From contig CM071600.1 in assembly GCA_036435485.1 (NCBI GenBank), forward strand, positions 47,613,546 to 47,677,545: a stretch of 64,000 nt of DNA. Reading direction: 5' to 3'. Origin of the DNA: Saposhnikovia divaricata. Taxonomy: Eukaryota > Streptophyta > Magnoliopsida > Apiales > Apiaceae. How positions within the stretch are numbered: position 1 is the first letter of the stretch; each line of letters begins with the position of its first letter. This document shows, one piece after another, positions 21,779 through 33,094 of this stretch. The notes beneath the pieces were generated by a model. That model did not search any database. It worked only from the letters and a program-made list of their open reading frames with translations, and was not told the DNA's origin. A program made the position numbers and the translations under genes.

Positions 21779-22152
21779 CTTTTGCTAATAAAAATTTTTT
21801 TAGAAGTAAGGAATGTAAATAATGAGGGTTTGAGTATTGGTATTTATAGGAGAGAAAATATTATCGTTTATATATATACGTTACTTTTGCAACGTTAATA
21901 TTCAGTAACGTTAATATTCAGTAAAATAGTAACGTTACTCTTGTTTATTGATTGAAAACAAACAAGGCAGCAGGCTGGAGCAGGTTTTGATTCATAAAAT
22001 ATAATAAAAAATTGAAATGACACTGGCCCGGCGCAGTGACACCAACCTAGTTTTTTATAATTGCTCCAGTGTTGTCCAGTGCCTCATTTCATTTACCAAG
22101 TCATTTCACGTGGCTCAAGGCATCAGTTGGGCTCGCGCTGCGGATGCTCTAA

Positions 22153-22867
22153 GGTCCTCGTGATTTTAAAGAAATAGTTGGACCAGTCAAAGCTTTGATG
22201 CTACTCTTGTCATTTGTCAAGAGTCACATCAGACCAGAAAACAAAAATCACGATTTAAATGGCATTCAGGAGCCTGTCACCTAACCAATACTCTTAATAT
22301 AACACTAAGAAAATAACCTTCATCTTGCTTTACATATCTAAACCAACAGTATTTTAACAGTATTTTAACAGTATTTTCTACTTCTTCAATTACTGCTAGC
22401 CAGATTTCACCTAACCAAACTTCAACCTTACCAATATCTATTTACTTTACTCAACCACAGATACAATATCTATGAACCCTTATGCACCTCCTGAATTTAC
22501 AGTCTAAAACAACGGTGGATCATTTCCACTGCTGGGTTGGATTACACATCAAACTCTATACAGTAGCTTATAATTTGTATCTATGAGTACTAGTGTGTTA
22601 TTATTACCCAATCAGAATTTCTTACGCCTTTAAAAGAATACGAAAATTTAATTTCAACTGTCCTGATTCCATTCTGATTTCTTTTGAGGCTTAATGTTAT
22701 TAGTATTAACAACCTGAAACTTGTTTTAGGTCTATACTCAGTCTTATTTCCCATTACTATTATTCCTAATGACCTCAGCTGCAGATTGTTGAGGGTACCA
22801 AGTTGTACAAACTTATTGGTGTAGCCGGGGGTTTGCTAAATTAAAGTTTAAGCCCTCAGTTACTTAT
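22153..22867. other. Flank between PIF element and BURP inverted repeat
   Basis: No exon of the YSL gene or any other gene recognised. Contains a short triplet of GTATTTTAACA at about 22350-22375. Confidence 0.5.
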
Positions 22868-23142
22868 TATGAATTCAATATAACACATTAGATTTATATA
22901 GACCATTATAAAGGAAAAGGCAACTAGATATAGACGGTATACTTCCATAACTATTATCAACCATATTGAAGTGCAAAGGCTGCTCAATTTTGCTTCAGAA
23001 ACCTAATATAGATTCTCTTGACAACTTGTTCACCACCCATATTATATCGTCTGTGGTCAAAAAGTTAATGTTACCGAGCTCTATTCTATCCTCCCAAAGA
23101 AAATTGACGTTTGGTTCTCTCAACCTGACTATATATCACAGG

Positions 23143-23682
23143 TAGAGCCGGCAATTTCGTACACGACACGAAAACAAGACACGGAAACGACACGAAAATT
23201 ACGAGTTTGGGTTGACCTTTGCGGTACACGAACACGAAAGTACACGAACACGAAATTACACGGATGAATTTAGTGTCGGTTTTGGATTTACCCTTGGGTA
23301 CACGACACGAAACGAAAATACACGAAATAAATAAATATTTAAATAAATATTTTAAATTATATAAATATATAATATAAATAAATATTACATATTTAACCTT
23401 TTTATAAAATAAATAGAAAATACGCGAAAAGTACACGGAAAGTACACGAAAAGTACACGGAAAGTACACGAAAGTACACGGTTTTTGGTTCATTTTCGTG
23501 TAAACGAAAAGTACATAAAATATTTCGTGTATTTTTCGTTTCGTTTCGTGTTTACACGAAATGTTTCGTTTCGTGTTTGTTTTAGAATTTGAGTACACGA
23601 ATTTATTTCGTTTCGTTTCCGTTTTGGGATCTTGGTACACGAAACACGAAAGTACACGACACGAAACGAATTGCCAGCTCTA
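23143..23682. mobile_element. hAT MITE with TAGAG ends, inserted in BURP sequence
   Basis: 540 bp. Terminal inverted repeats TAGAGCCGGCAATTTCG and TAGAGCTGGCAATTCG are flanked by the 8-bp duplication ATCACAGG (23135-23142, 23683-23690). The 8-bp target and TAGAG start are hAT hallmarks. The interior is packed with ACACGAAA and GTACACG words in both orientations. Confidence 0.9.
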
Positions 23683-24245
23683 ATCACAGGTACGACGATG
23701 TGAACCATGTAGGAAAGAAGATGCCACTCTTTTTCGCCAACCAGGGTCCTTCCTCGGCAAGACTCCTGGGAAAACAACCATTCAGTAGTTCAAATCAGAA
23801 GGAAGTGTGTGGGTCTACTCAGCCTACTCTTGCAATTCTGGGAGAAAAACGAGCTAGTTGCATTGACTCATTAGAGAAGATGCTAGAGTTTGTGGTGGGA
23901 TGTATGGGTAGTGAGGTCAAACCTTTGTTTACAGCATCAGGAAAGTGGCAAACATATACAGTCACTGGCCGAGCAAGGACAATAAGCTATGATACTGTCG
24001 TATGCCACAAGAAGAACGTTCCTTTTGCAGTCTACCACTTGCATCATCTCGAGAAAAGCATAGTTCGTGTGGTGCCTCTGGTCGGTGATGATGGTCTTTC
24101 CTAAAAAGTTTTCACCGTTTGCCATTTCGATACCAGTGCGTGGAGCCCTAATCATCTAGCATTCCGTATTCTTAATGCTAAACCTGGTCTCCCTGTGTGT
24201 CACTTTTTGACCACAGACGATATAATATGGGTGGTGAACAAGTAG
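23683..24245 (+). pseudogene. BURP-domain protein, C-terminal fragment
   Basis: BURP proteins are plant cell-wall or vacuolar proteins defined by spaced Cys-His pairs. After the hAT MITE the frame reads KKMPLFFANQGPSSAR and a CxDSLEKMLEFVVG segment. The pairs follow: VVCHKKNVPF, a changed second pair (Leu-His instead of Cys-His ten residues later), VCHFDTSAWSPNH, and PVCHFLTTDDIIW. The chain then ends with a stop at 24243. A TAA at 24102-24104 breaks the frame between pairs two and three. The N-terminal part upstream of 23135 is short and then replaced by the antisense arm. It is a dead fragment, but its 3' end is duplicated in inverted orientation. Confidence 0.85.
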
Positions 24246-24624
24246 TCAAGAGAATCTATATTAGGTTTCTGAAGCAAAACTGAGCAGCCTTTTCACTTCA
24301 ATATGGTTGATAATAGTTATGGAAGTATACCGTCTATATATCTAGTTGCCTTTTCCTTTATAATCGTCTATATAAATCTAATGTGCGCACATATAATTGA
24401 ATTGGTTACCACAAAATGCATAAATAGATAGTATACCTTGCTTTTTGATGTCTAGTTGAAGATAATGGAGCTATGATCTATCCATCTGGGGAAGAAGTTA
24501 GTGAGGGATGAAATTATTAGATGCTTTGTTCGGTAATGTCAAGTTTGTGGAACTAAACTAGGAACTACTATCGATGCCCAACATATGTTTTAATTGTTGT
24601 AAATTTACTTTCAAAAAAAAAAGT

Positions 24625-24820
24625 TGTTGTAAACTGATTCCCATACAGTAGTCAATACTCTAATAGTTGGGCTATGCATAGATGTGAATAAATTGTTACC
24701 TTACATTAATTACTTGTTCCTTTTCTTTTGCTATAAATAGCTTGCTTTATTTAATGAAAAACTTGCACCAAGCAGCCAGCTGCTTCTATTCTATACTGCT
24801 TTCTTCTTCCCTCTGCTGCA
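24625..24820 (+). repeat. copia-2 5' LTR
   Basis: Starts near TGTTGTAAACTGATT, contains TATA box GCTATAAATAGC near 24730, ends near CTGCTGCA. The edges are approximate because no clear target duplication was found. Confidence 0.6.
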
Positions 24821-25439
24821 CGAAGCCCTGCCGGAACTGAGAAGGTATAATTTTATTTTAATATATATATGGTCGGAGCACCGCCTATTAATAACTAAAA
24901 ATATATATGGTCGGAGAACCGCCTAATAAAACGGTACCATTTAATTTTGGGTAATACCGAAATATTGTGAGAACCTTTTAATTACATTGTCATAGATATA
25001 TAAATTGTTGTTATATTTTAACTAACCTTTATCTACACTGTTGTTAAAATGGTACCATTCATCGAAAGATATTGTGGGATCATTTTTTATGATTATTATT
25101 TATCGTAAAATAATCTTTGTGCACGAACTAACTTATGCAGGATATTCTACCTAAATATATTTATCAGTTGGAGATAACCTGTATACGTAGATGTCCATAT
25201 GGCGGGTGAAAATCCATTTGTTGTTCTATACATAGATCTGTTTATAATATCAATGATAATAATGATATATACATTTATTATTGCGTATCTGTTAACACAC
25301 CAGATTAACTAGGATTTATGTAATATTTATATTGATGATTTAAATTTAGTAATTTGTGTGTTAAATTCAGATTTAGTATGACAAACCTTACAAGCTTATC
25401 GTTCGTTGCATTGCACATTTTTGGATATAATTATTTGTC
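24821..25439 (+). other. copia-2 leader
   Basis: AT-rich leader with a duplicated block (ATATATATGGTCGGAG(C/A)ACCGCCTA at about 24865 and 24900). A standard primer-binding site is not recognisable. Confidence 0.4.
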
Positions 25440-26366
25440 ATGAGTACAAGATGTAAAATTGCATCTTGGTTCAAAGAAATTAAGCGATACGATAAAGGCA
25501 GAAAAATACAGCCACGGCTGAAGAAAACTTTACCTCTATTATTTTTCTTCGACACCACATGCATGAAGATTTAAAATCTGAATACTTTGAAGTCGAGGAT
25601 CCTTAAATTTTATGGGAAAATCTAAAAGATAGGTTTGACCACCAGAAACTAGTTTACCTGTCTGTAGCTGAAAATGATTGGGCTAATCTAAGACTTCAGG
25701 ATTTTAAGAGTGTTCGGGCATATAGTTCTGCTTTATTCAAGATAAGTTCTAGACTCATTATGTGCGGGGAGAAAGTTACTGAGAAAAGAAAAATCGATAA
25801 AAAATTATCAACTTTTCATCCCAATAATGTATAGGGATCGCAAATTCACCATGTTCGGGGATCTTCTATCAACTCTCCTTGTTGCTGAACAGAATCATGA
25901 ATTGGTGATTAAGAATCATCAATCCCTTCCAATAGGATCTGCCCCTTTACCTGAAGTAAATAACATGTCATTCCAGCAGATTGTACGTGGAAAAGGGCAT
26001 AGAGGTGGACGAGGCCAAGGTCGATACCGTGGATGAGGTCAAAGTCACGGGCATTTTCGTCCTTATAACAGCTCTGGTCACCGGAAGTGGCAATCAGAAC
26101 AGAGCAAAAGAAAGGCACCACAAGGAAGGAAAATGGATAATACATGCCCTAAGTGCAGAATGGAAGGACACTGGGCACGTAATTGTCATATCCCAAAACA
26201 TCTTGTTGATCTATACCAAACATCTCAGAAGTCAAAAGGAATAATGATGGAAACAAATTTCGCCAACAATAACCTAGATGATTCCCCGATAGTTACAACT
26301 GGAGGAATAAGCATTAATGGTCCGAATGAATCTAGCGAAACTCCCATATGGGAGGCTGAAGATTAG
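25440..26366 (+). pseudogene. copia-2 gag, several frames broken
   Basis: Gag-like pieces spread over three frames. They end with an Arg/Gly-rich segment (GKGHRGGRGQGRYRG, to 26036) and a CCHC knuckle CPKCRMEGHWARNC in the open piece 26133-26366. Stops between 25600 and 25830 break the capsid part. Confidence 0.75.
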
Positions 26367-26459
26367 TTTCATAAAATTACTATAATAGTATGTATTATCT
26401 TGTTTAACTATGTAGTGAGTTATATTTTTATCGAATAAAAGTGTGTTTCTTAATTATGC

Positions 26460-27660
26460 ACAGAAATATTTCTGAGGATATATGCATTGTTGATTGTGGC
26501 ACAACTGATACGATTCCACAGAGCCAAAAATACTTTACCCTTCTAACCAAAACCGAAGCATAAGTTGGGACCATATATGGTGTATCTAATATAATTGAAG
26601 GTTTTGGAAAAGCTAGTTTTATCTTACCTAGTGGTACACACTTACATATTCCAAATGCATTATTTTCTAGTAAGTCCATTAGAAATCTTCTTAGTTTTAA
26701 GGATATTCGACTCAACGGTTTTCACATCGAAACCACTTCCGAGGCTGGTAAAGAATATCTTCTTATCACTTCAGCTAATTCTAGCAACAAGAAAATCTTA
26801 GAAAAGTTTCACTCACTTTCCTCGGGATTATATATGTTGAAAATTAGATCCATTGAGTCACACAATGTCATTGCTTCCAAACTAATAGATCCAAAATCAT
26901 TTACACTTTGGCATGAAAGATTAGGTCACCCTGGTGTCTCTATGATGCGTCGCATTATAGAGAATTCTACTAGACATCCTCTTAGAGATCTTAAAGTTCT
27001 TTCAAGCAATGACCTTCCTTGTTCAGCATGTTCTTTAGGAAAATTGATTACTCGGCCATCTCCTACTAAAGTTCAACTTGAGAGTCCAAATTTTCTTGAA
27101 AGGATCCAAGGCGACATTTGTGGGCCTATCCACCCATCTTCTGGCCCGTTTAGGTACTTCATGGTATTAATTGATGCCTCAACTAGATGGTCTCATGTTT
27201 GTCTTCTCTCAACTCGTAATGATGCTTTTGCAAAATTACTTGCCCAAATAATCAAATTACGAGCTCAATTCCCAGATCATTGCATCAAGTCAATTCGTTT
27301 AGATAATGCCGGCGAGTTCACATCTGCAACTTTTGTTGACTATTGCAAGTTTGTAGGAATCTCAGTTGAACACCCAGTTCCCCATGTACATACACAAATG
27401 GATTAGCCGAGTCCTTTATCAAAAGAATTCAACTTATTGCAAGACCACTATTGTTGAAAGAAAAATTACCTACATCCGTTTCGGGTCATGCAATACTTCA
27501 CGCTGCCAATATTATTAGGATTAGACCAACTACCTATAACAAACATTCTCCACTACAACTGGTACTTGGTCAAATCCCTAATATTTCTCATTTCAAAATT
27601 TTCGGAAGTGCCGTATATGTTCCGATCACTCCACCACAAAGATAAAAAATGGGAGCTCAA
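26460..27660 (+). pseudogene. copia-2 protease, pre-integrase and integrase
   Basis: The protease motif near 26490 reads VDCGTTDTI, with Cys where copia proteases usually have Ser or Thr after the catalytic Asp. An in-frame stop follows near 26560. The open piece 26834-27406 holds GAG-pre-integrase (LWHERLGHPGVSMMRR, CSACSLGKL) and the integrase core (first Asp in QGDICGP, second in SIRLDNAGEF). A frame break at 27406 removes the Glu region; 27451-27645 carries the tail. Confidence 0.85.
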
Positions 27661-28133
27661 AGAAGAATAGGTATCTACGTTGGTTTTGATTCGACATCTA
27701 TAATTAGATATCTTGAACCACTAACTGGAGATTTATTTACGCAAGATATGCAGATTGTCATTTTGACGAGTCAGTGTTTCATCCTTTAGGGGGAGATAAA
27801 TATTCAAATAAAGCTAATCTTGACATTACATGGAATGCATCGAGATTACATTTTCTAGATCCACGTACTGGTCAATGTGAAACTGAAGTTAAAAGGATTA
27901 TTCATATGCAAAATGTCGCAAACCAAATTCCTGACGCATTTAACGATTCTAGAAAAATTATAAAATCTCATATACCTGTAGTAAACACTCCAACTAGAAT
28001 AGATGTACCAATTCAAAAATTAAATACAAAAGAATTGGTTACGTAATCAAATCCGCGCTTGAAGCGTGGTAGACCGGTCGGTGCAAAAGATGTTGCACCA
28101 CGAAAATGAAAAATAGAGAAAAATGACCCTGAA
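27661..28133 (+). pseudogene. copia-2 linker between integrase and RT
   Basis: An open piece 27774-28046 belongs to the pol linker (LDITWNASRLHFLDPRTGQC). Frame breaks lie on both sides. Confidence 0.6.
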
Positions 28134-30033
28134 GTGGCACATGCTCCAGAAGTAGCAAATACCCCTGAAGTGGTATTATCTCCTGAAGAAATTCCAGTCC
28201 CTAAAGATGAGGGATTAAGTAATCATGAAATTTCAATAAATTATGTGCATAACATGAAATTATGGGATCGAAGAAAAGCCATAATCGATGATGTATTTGT
28301 GTATTCTGCGGCATTGGATGTCGATATAAATTCTGATCCTGAACCACAAAGTGTGGATATATGCCGTCGAAGAAAAGATTGGCCAAAATGGAAAGACGCA
28401 ATTCAAACAGAATTAAATTCATTGCGTAGAAGAGAGGTATTTGGACCTGTTATCCAAACACCAATTGGTGTGAACCCTGTTGGAAATAAATGGGTATTCA
28501 TAAGAAAACGAAATGAAAAGAATGAGATAATGAGATACAAAGCCCGACTTGTGGCTCAAGGGTTTTCTCAAAGACCTGGAATTGATTATCAAGAGACATA
28601 CTCACCAGTAATGGATGGAATTACTTTTCGTTTCATATTAGGTATGACATCTAATCAAAAACTGGAAACACGTCTTATGGACGTCGTTACTGCATACCTA
28701 TATGGTTCACTTGATAGTGAAATTTTTATGAAAATCCCAGAAGGGATGAAAATGGATGAGTTCAAGAAACCTCGTCATATATACTCCATTAAACTTCAAC
28801 GATCATTGTATGGACTGAAACAATCTGGTCGTATGTGGTATAACAGACTTAGTCGCTATTTACAAAAGAATGGGTATATTAGTAATCAGATTTGTCCATG
28901 CGTTTTTATCAAGAAAACAAAATCTGGTTTTGTGATCATTGTTGTATATGTGGATGATTTAAATCTTGTAGGAACAGCTGCAGAGGTTGATGATGCTGTC
29001 ATATATCTAAAGACAAAATTTGAAATGAAAGATCTTGGAAAGACAAAATATTGTCTTGGTATACAAGTCGAGCACTTGTCATCAGGAATTTTCCTCCACC
29101 AATCCACGTATACAGAAAAAGTTTTGAGCAGATTTTACATGGATAAATCTCACCCATTGACCACTCCAATGGTGATTAGATCTTTAGAACCTGATAAAGA
29201 TCCATTTCGACCACGAGAAGATGATGAAGATGTTCTTGGTCCTGAAATTCCATATCTTGGTGCAATCGGTGCACTTATGTATCTTCCGAATAATACAATG
29301 CCAGATATTGCATTTGCTGTGAATTTATTGGCCAGGTTTAGCTCTGCTCCGATGGACAGACATTGGAATGAGATCAAACATATATTCCGATATCTTCGTG
29401 GAACAATTGATTTTGGGTCATTCTTCCCGAAAAACTCGACATCTCAGTTGATTGGATATGCAGGCTGGATATTTGTTAGATCCTCATTTTGGCAAATCAC
29501 AAACTGGATATGTATTTACATATTGCGATACAGCCATTTCCTGGAAATACACAAAGCAAACTACAGTGGCAACCTCATCAAATCACTCAGAACTTATTGC
29601 AATTCATGAAGCCAGTAGAGAATGTGTTTGGTTGCGATCTATCATCAAGAATATTCAAGAATCGTGTGGATTACCGGACATCACGAGAAATCCCACTGTT
29701 ATGTTTGAAAATAACACTGCACATATCAACTCAAGGAAGGATAGATCAAAAGAGACAGAGCGAAGCACATTTCACCAAAATCCTTCTACACTCATGAACT
29801 TCAAAAGAATGGTGAAATTGATGTACAACAAATTCGGTCATGTGACAACCTTGCAGACTTATTCACAAAATCATTACCGAATTCAACATTCAGGAAACTA
29901 CGACATAACATTGGAATGCGTCAACTCAAGGACATGTTGCAACAAAACTACAGTGAATAATCAGTTTCTTCCAAGGGGAGATTGTACTCTTTTTCTTTCG
30001 TCAAAGTTTTTATCTCATTGGGTTTTTCTTTGA
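28134..30033 (+). pseudogene. copia-2 reverse transcriptase and RNase H
   Basis: The 491-residue piece 28134-29609 contains the copia RT: start region near WKDAIQTELNSL, the Asp motif in RLMDVVTAYLYGSL, the LYGLKQSGRMWYNR block and the catalytic YVDD (VVYVDDLNLVG). A frame shift near 29460 moves RNase H into 29452-30033 (SGFAKSQTGYVF-like start near 29480, ATSSNHSELIAIHEAS). The RT itself is intact over its core, but the upstream frames are broken, so no polyprotein can be made. It is followed within 10 bp by the GAG-2 insertion point. Confidence 0.9.
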
Positions 30034-30038
30034 CAAGG

Positions 30039-30557
30039 TGTTGTGGAATAAAAACGAGGGTTACGAATATTGCGGCTAGGGTTTGTATGTATTAAATACA
30101 AGGGATGGTGAGCTTCGAGCTTTAATGGCTGTTCTTGCGTTCGAGACTGATCGGTCCTCACAAGATGCCTACGTATCTCTGTATTGCTAGAGAATCAAGC
30201 CAACGTAGTTCTGTGAATGAGGGGTCAGGCCCTTTATATAGGCTGAGAAGCCTTAGAATTAAGGTAGGAGTTGGAGACTTAATAGATAAGTCACCTCCTT
30301 GAGGAAAGTTCTAGACTCCTTCCTTGTAGGAGTCTGTTGCCATATCGAATTGGATGCCTTGGAGACTAAGTCTTGTAGAGATAATGTCCTTATCTGACAC
30401 TTATTGCTGAGCTGTTTATTACCCCTAATATTAATTACGAAATTAATATTAAAAATAGGACTTTGGACCCTGTTGGTGGGCCCCACGTTCGGACCATACC
30501 GGGTCTAATTAATGCAACACTAAATGTGTCTTTAGGGCTTATTTTTAGCCCATATCA
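30039..30557 (-). repeat. GAG-2 3' LTR
   Basis: 519 bp, TG...CA ends (TGTTGTGG ... CATATCA on the plus strand); appears the same as 36841-37359. Confidence 0.95.
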
Positions 30558-30577
30558 TTTGCCCCCCAACTTCTAGG
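30558..30577 (-). other. GAG-2 polypurine tract
   Basis: Minus strand AGAAGTTGGGGGGCAAA next to the 3' LTR, the same core as in GAG-1. Confidence 0.85.
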
Positions 30578-30699
30578 AAAACTGATCAGGTTTTCCTTGA
30601 AGTTTTAACGGTCCTTTCCAAGACTCGGGTCAGGGTTCATCTTTATACACTAGTGTTTCACGAGTATTGTCTTTATGTAAAGCGTGGAGCGACCGACGC

Positions 30700-31360
30700 G
30701 TTTACGACAATGTTAATTCGATGCTAATCGGCACTAATCAGCCTTAACGACATTTAAACAATGTTTAAACGACGTTGAACGGCATAAAACGGCACTAAAC
30801 GGTACTAACTAGCCTTAAATGACACTTAAACAACGTTTAAGTGACGCCAACCGGCATTAAACGACACTGAACGGTGCTTATCGACACTAACGGTGCTAAT
30901 CGGCACTTAATCGGTGCTTATCGGCACTAACGGTGCTATCGGCACTTAATCGGTGCCTAACGGTGCTATCGGCACTTAATCGGTGCTTATCGGCACTGAC
31001 GGTGCTAATCGGCACTTAATCGGTGCTTATCGGCACTAACAAGCCTTGAACGACACTTAAACAATGTTAAGCGATTCTAAACGGCGCTAAACGGTGCTAA
31101 ACGGGGCGGCAGCCCCTGGCGGGGTCCAAGGGGCAGAGCCCCTGGCTGGGGTCGAGCTTGGAAATTTTTTATTTCCAAGGGCTAGTACTATTCAGAAATT
31201 ATCATTTCGACTCAAATTTCTGAATTTTAATCACAAATTTCGATCAGGAAACTTTACATTTTTCGACGGCACTAATGGCACTAAACAGCGCTAAACAGTG
31301 CTAATATGCACTAAATAATGCTTAAACAGCGCTTAATCGGCACTAATCGGTGCTTAGTTT
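30700..31360. repeat. GAG-2 short-period repeats: GGCACTAA / GGTGCTTAATC
   Basis: Dozens of alternating words such as CGGCACTTAATCGGTGCTTA. The unit is about 10-20 bp and irregular. A less repetitive piece (about 31105-31265) interrupts it. Confidence 0.85.
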
Positions 31361-31429
31361 TCACTTCCCTTAATTACCAAATCAGAAAGACAAATAACAA
31401 AAAATGAAATTTTGCGAACCCAACTCGAA

Positions 31430-31740
31430 CATCGCTGTCGGTCGGCCGGGCAAAAACCCGTACCGACCATCACTCCCGGTCGGCTGGAGGGTATTACAAG
31501 GGGCCGGTCGGCCGGAGCCCCGGTCGGCTGGTTTTTTTTTTTTTTCAATTTTTTTTTTTTTTTTGAAACGAAGGCAGAAAACCCGTATCGATGACCGAAG
31601 TCGGTCGGCTGGAAGGTTCACCGGAGGGTCGGTCGGCTGAGGAGCCGGTCGGCTGGACCGAGCCCGTACCGAGAGCTGATTCCAGTCGGCTGGAGCATGT
31701 CCGGGGAGGCCGGTCGGCCGGTGACCCGGTCGGCTGAAAA
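31430..31740. repeat. GAG-2 GGTCGGCTGG/GGTCGGCCGG repeats
   Basis: At least ten copies of GTCGGC(T/C)G words spaced irregularly, with two T-rich runs near 31520-31565. The same word recurs around 32335. Confidence 0.8.
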
Positions 31741-31823
31741 TTTTTTGCTCCGTTTCTTTGTTACAGTGGTTGGCTCGATCTCTATCAGTGATTTTGATCA
31801 ACCATCGACCTGGAACCAACTTG

Positions 31824-32290
31824 GCCATTCATGGCTAGAGTTACTTACTTTCGCATACTGATATCGATCATCGATATGGAATCAATATTGGCCATTCATG
31901 GCTAGAGTTACTTACTTTCGCATACCGATATCGATCATCGATATGGAATCAATATTGGCCATTCATGGCTAGAGTTACTTACTTTCGCATACCGATATCG
32001 ATCATCGATATGGAATCAATATTGGCCATTCATGGCTAAAGTTACTTACTTTCGCATACCGATATCGATCATCGATATGGAATCAATATTGGCCATTCAT
32101 GGCTAAAGTTACTTACTTTCGCATACCGATATCGATCATCGATATGGAATCAATATTGGCCATTCATGGCTAAAGTTAACTATTTTCGCATATCGATATC
32201 GATCATCGATATGGAATCAATATTGGCCATTCATGGCTAGAGTTACCTATTTTCGCATACCGATATCGATCATCGATATGGGATCGACTT
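31824..32290. repeat. GAG-2 tandem array, 67-bp unit, about 7 copies
   Basis: Unit contains ATGGCTAGAGTTACTTAC, TTTCGCATACCGATATCGAT and CATCGATATGGAATC; successive copies start 67 bp apart (31831, 31898, 31965...). The palindrome ATCGATCATCGAT lies in each unit. Confidence 0.93.
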
Positions 32291-33094
32291 TCGACATTGA
32301 AACGATGTCGAGACTCTCGACATCGAAACGAAGACCGGTCGGCTGAAGATTCCCGGGTGCCCCGATCGGCGGCCTCCGGTTTGCTGAGCCCCGGTTTTTA
32401 AACCTCAACGTCAGTATTCTAAGTCGATGACCAAACAGACATCCTTCAATTCAAATTGGCTTTCGTGACCTTCTGGGCCTTAACTCGCTTGTTGAATCCT
32501 TGGTTTTAAACCTCGAATCCGTTCGTGGTTGTTGGTTATCATCAACCCTTAACTCTTATTCTAAGATGTAAAAATGATGAAGTCCCTTAGTTCTTGCCCC
32601 TTGCTACATATGGTGGAGGTCTTGCTTCTCGGTTGATCGTTCAAGAAGTTCCCTTGCCACTCAACACTTGACTTCAAGTCCGGTGTGTCTTGGCTGGTTG
32701 TTAACCTTCTTTTCTTGATTCTAGGTTTCCAACCTTCTTCTTATGCTCACAAGACCTTGCTTTGGGTTATATTCGATTGAAGGCTCTTGATTCAAGTCCT
32801 TAAACTTCAAATGACAAATTTGATTGGAGGCAGACAGCCTTTTTTGCCATCAAGGCTAAAATTTTGTGTCGGGATTTTAGATTCAAGATTTTAAGTAAGG
32901 AATGACAAAGGACCCCTCATCTCAACACTCTCACTAACTGTTTCTGTGCCTTCAAGGCATTATCAGGGAGCCAACTAGTCTCGAGATGAGCTCGAAGAGG
33001 GTCTATCCTTCAGCTTACATCAACTGGTGCTACCAATTTTGATTCGATGGTGAGGTCTTCAGGACCGGGAAGCAAAAGCTCTCTGCATAATTCT
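32291..33094 (-). other. GAG-2 3' non-coding region
   Basis: Related to 10640-11450 in GAG-1 (inverted). No open frame. The antisense ORF seen in GAG-1 is not visible here. Confidence 0.6.

Larger units (their letters stand above)
18757..22149 (-). mobile_element. PIF/Harbinger DNA transposon, full length
   Basis: 3393 bp flanked by the 3-bp duplication TAA (18754-18756 and 22150-22152). The imperfect terminal inverted repeats start GAGCAACCCAGCGCC and, inverted, GAGCATCCGCAGCGCG. It encodes both hallmark proteins on the minus strand, a DDE transposase and a Myb/SANT-like protein. Each carries a single or few disabling changes, so the copy is inactive but young-looking. Confidence 0.93.
22868..24405. 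repeat. Inverted duplication of the 3' end of a BURP gene
   Basis: The left arm (about 22868-23065) is the reverse complement of the right arm (about 24198-24405), with only scattered mismatches. Shared blocks include ATATAGACGGTATACTTCC and TCTCTTGACTACTTGTTCACC-type sequence. The right arm covers the last 16 or so BURP codons, the stop at 24243-24245 and the following DNA. The left arm is therefore an antisense copy of the gene's 3' end placed upstream of the sense remnant. A transcript across it could fold into a hairpin with about 200-bp arms. Confidence 0.85.

Noticed and set aside
23086..23640. 184-codon minus ORF near 23.1-23.6 kb
   Set aside because: It is a by-product of ACACGAAA words in the hAT MITE.
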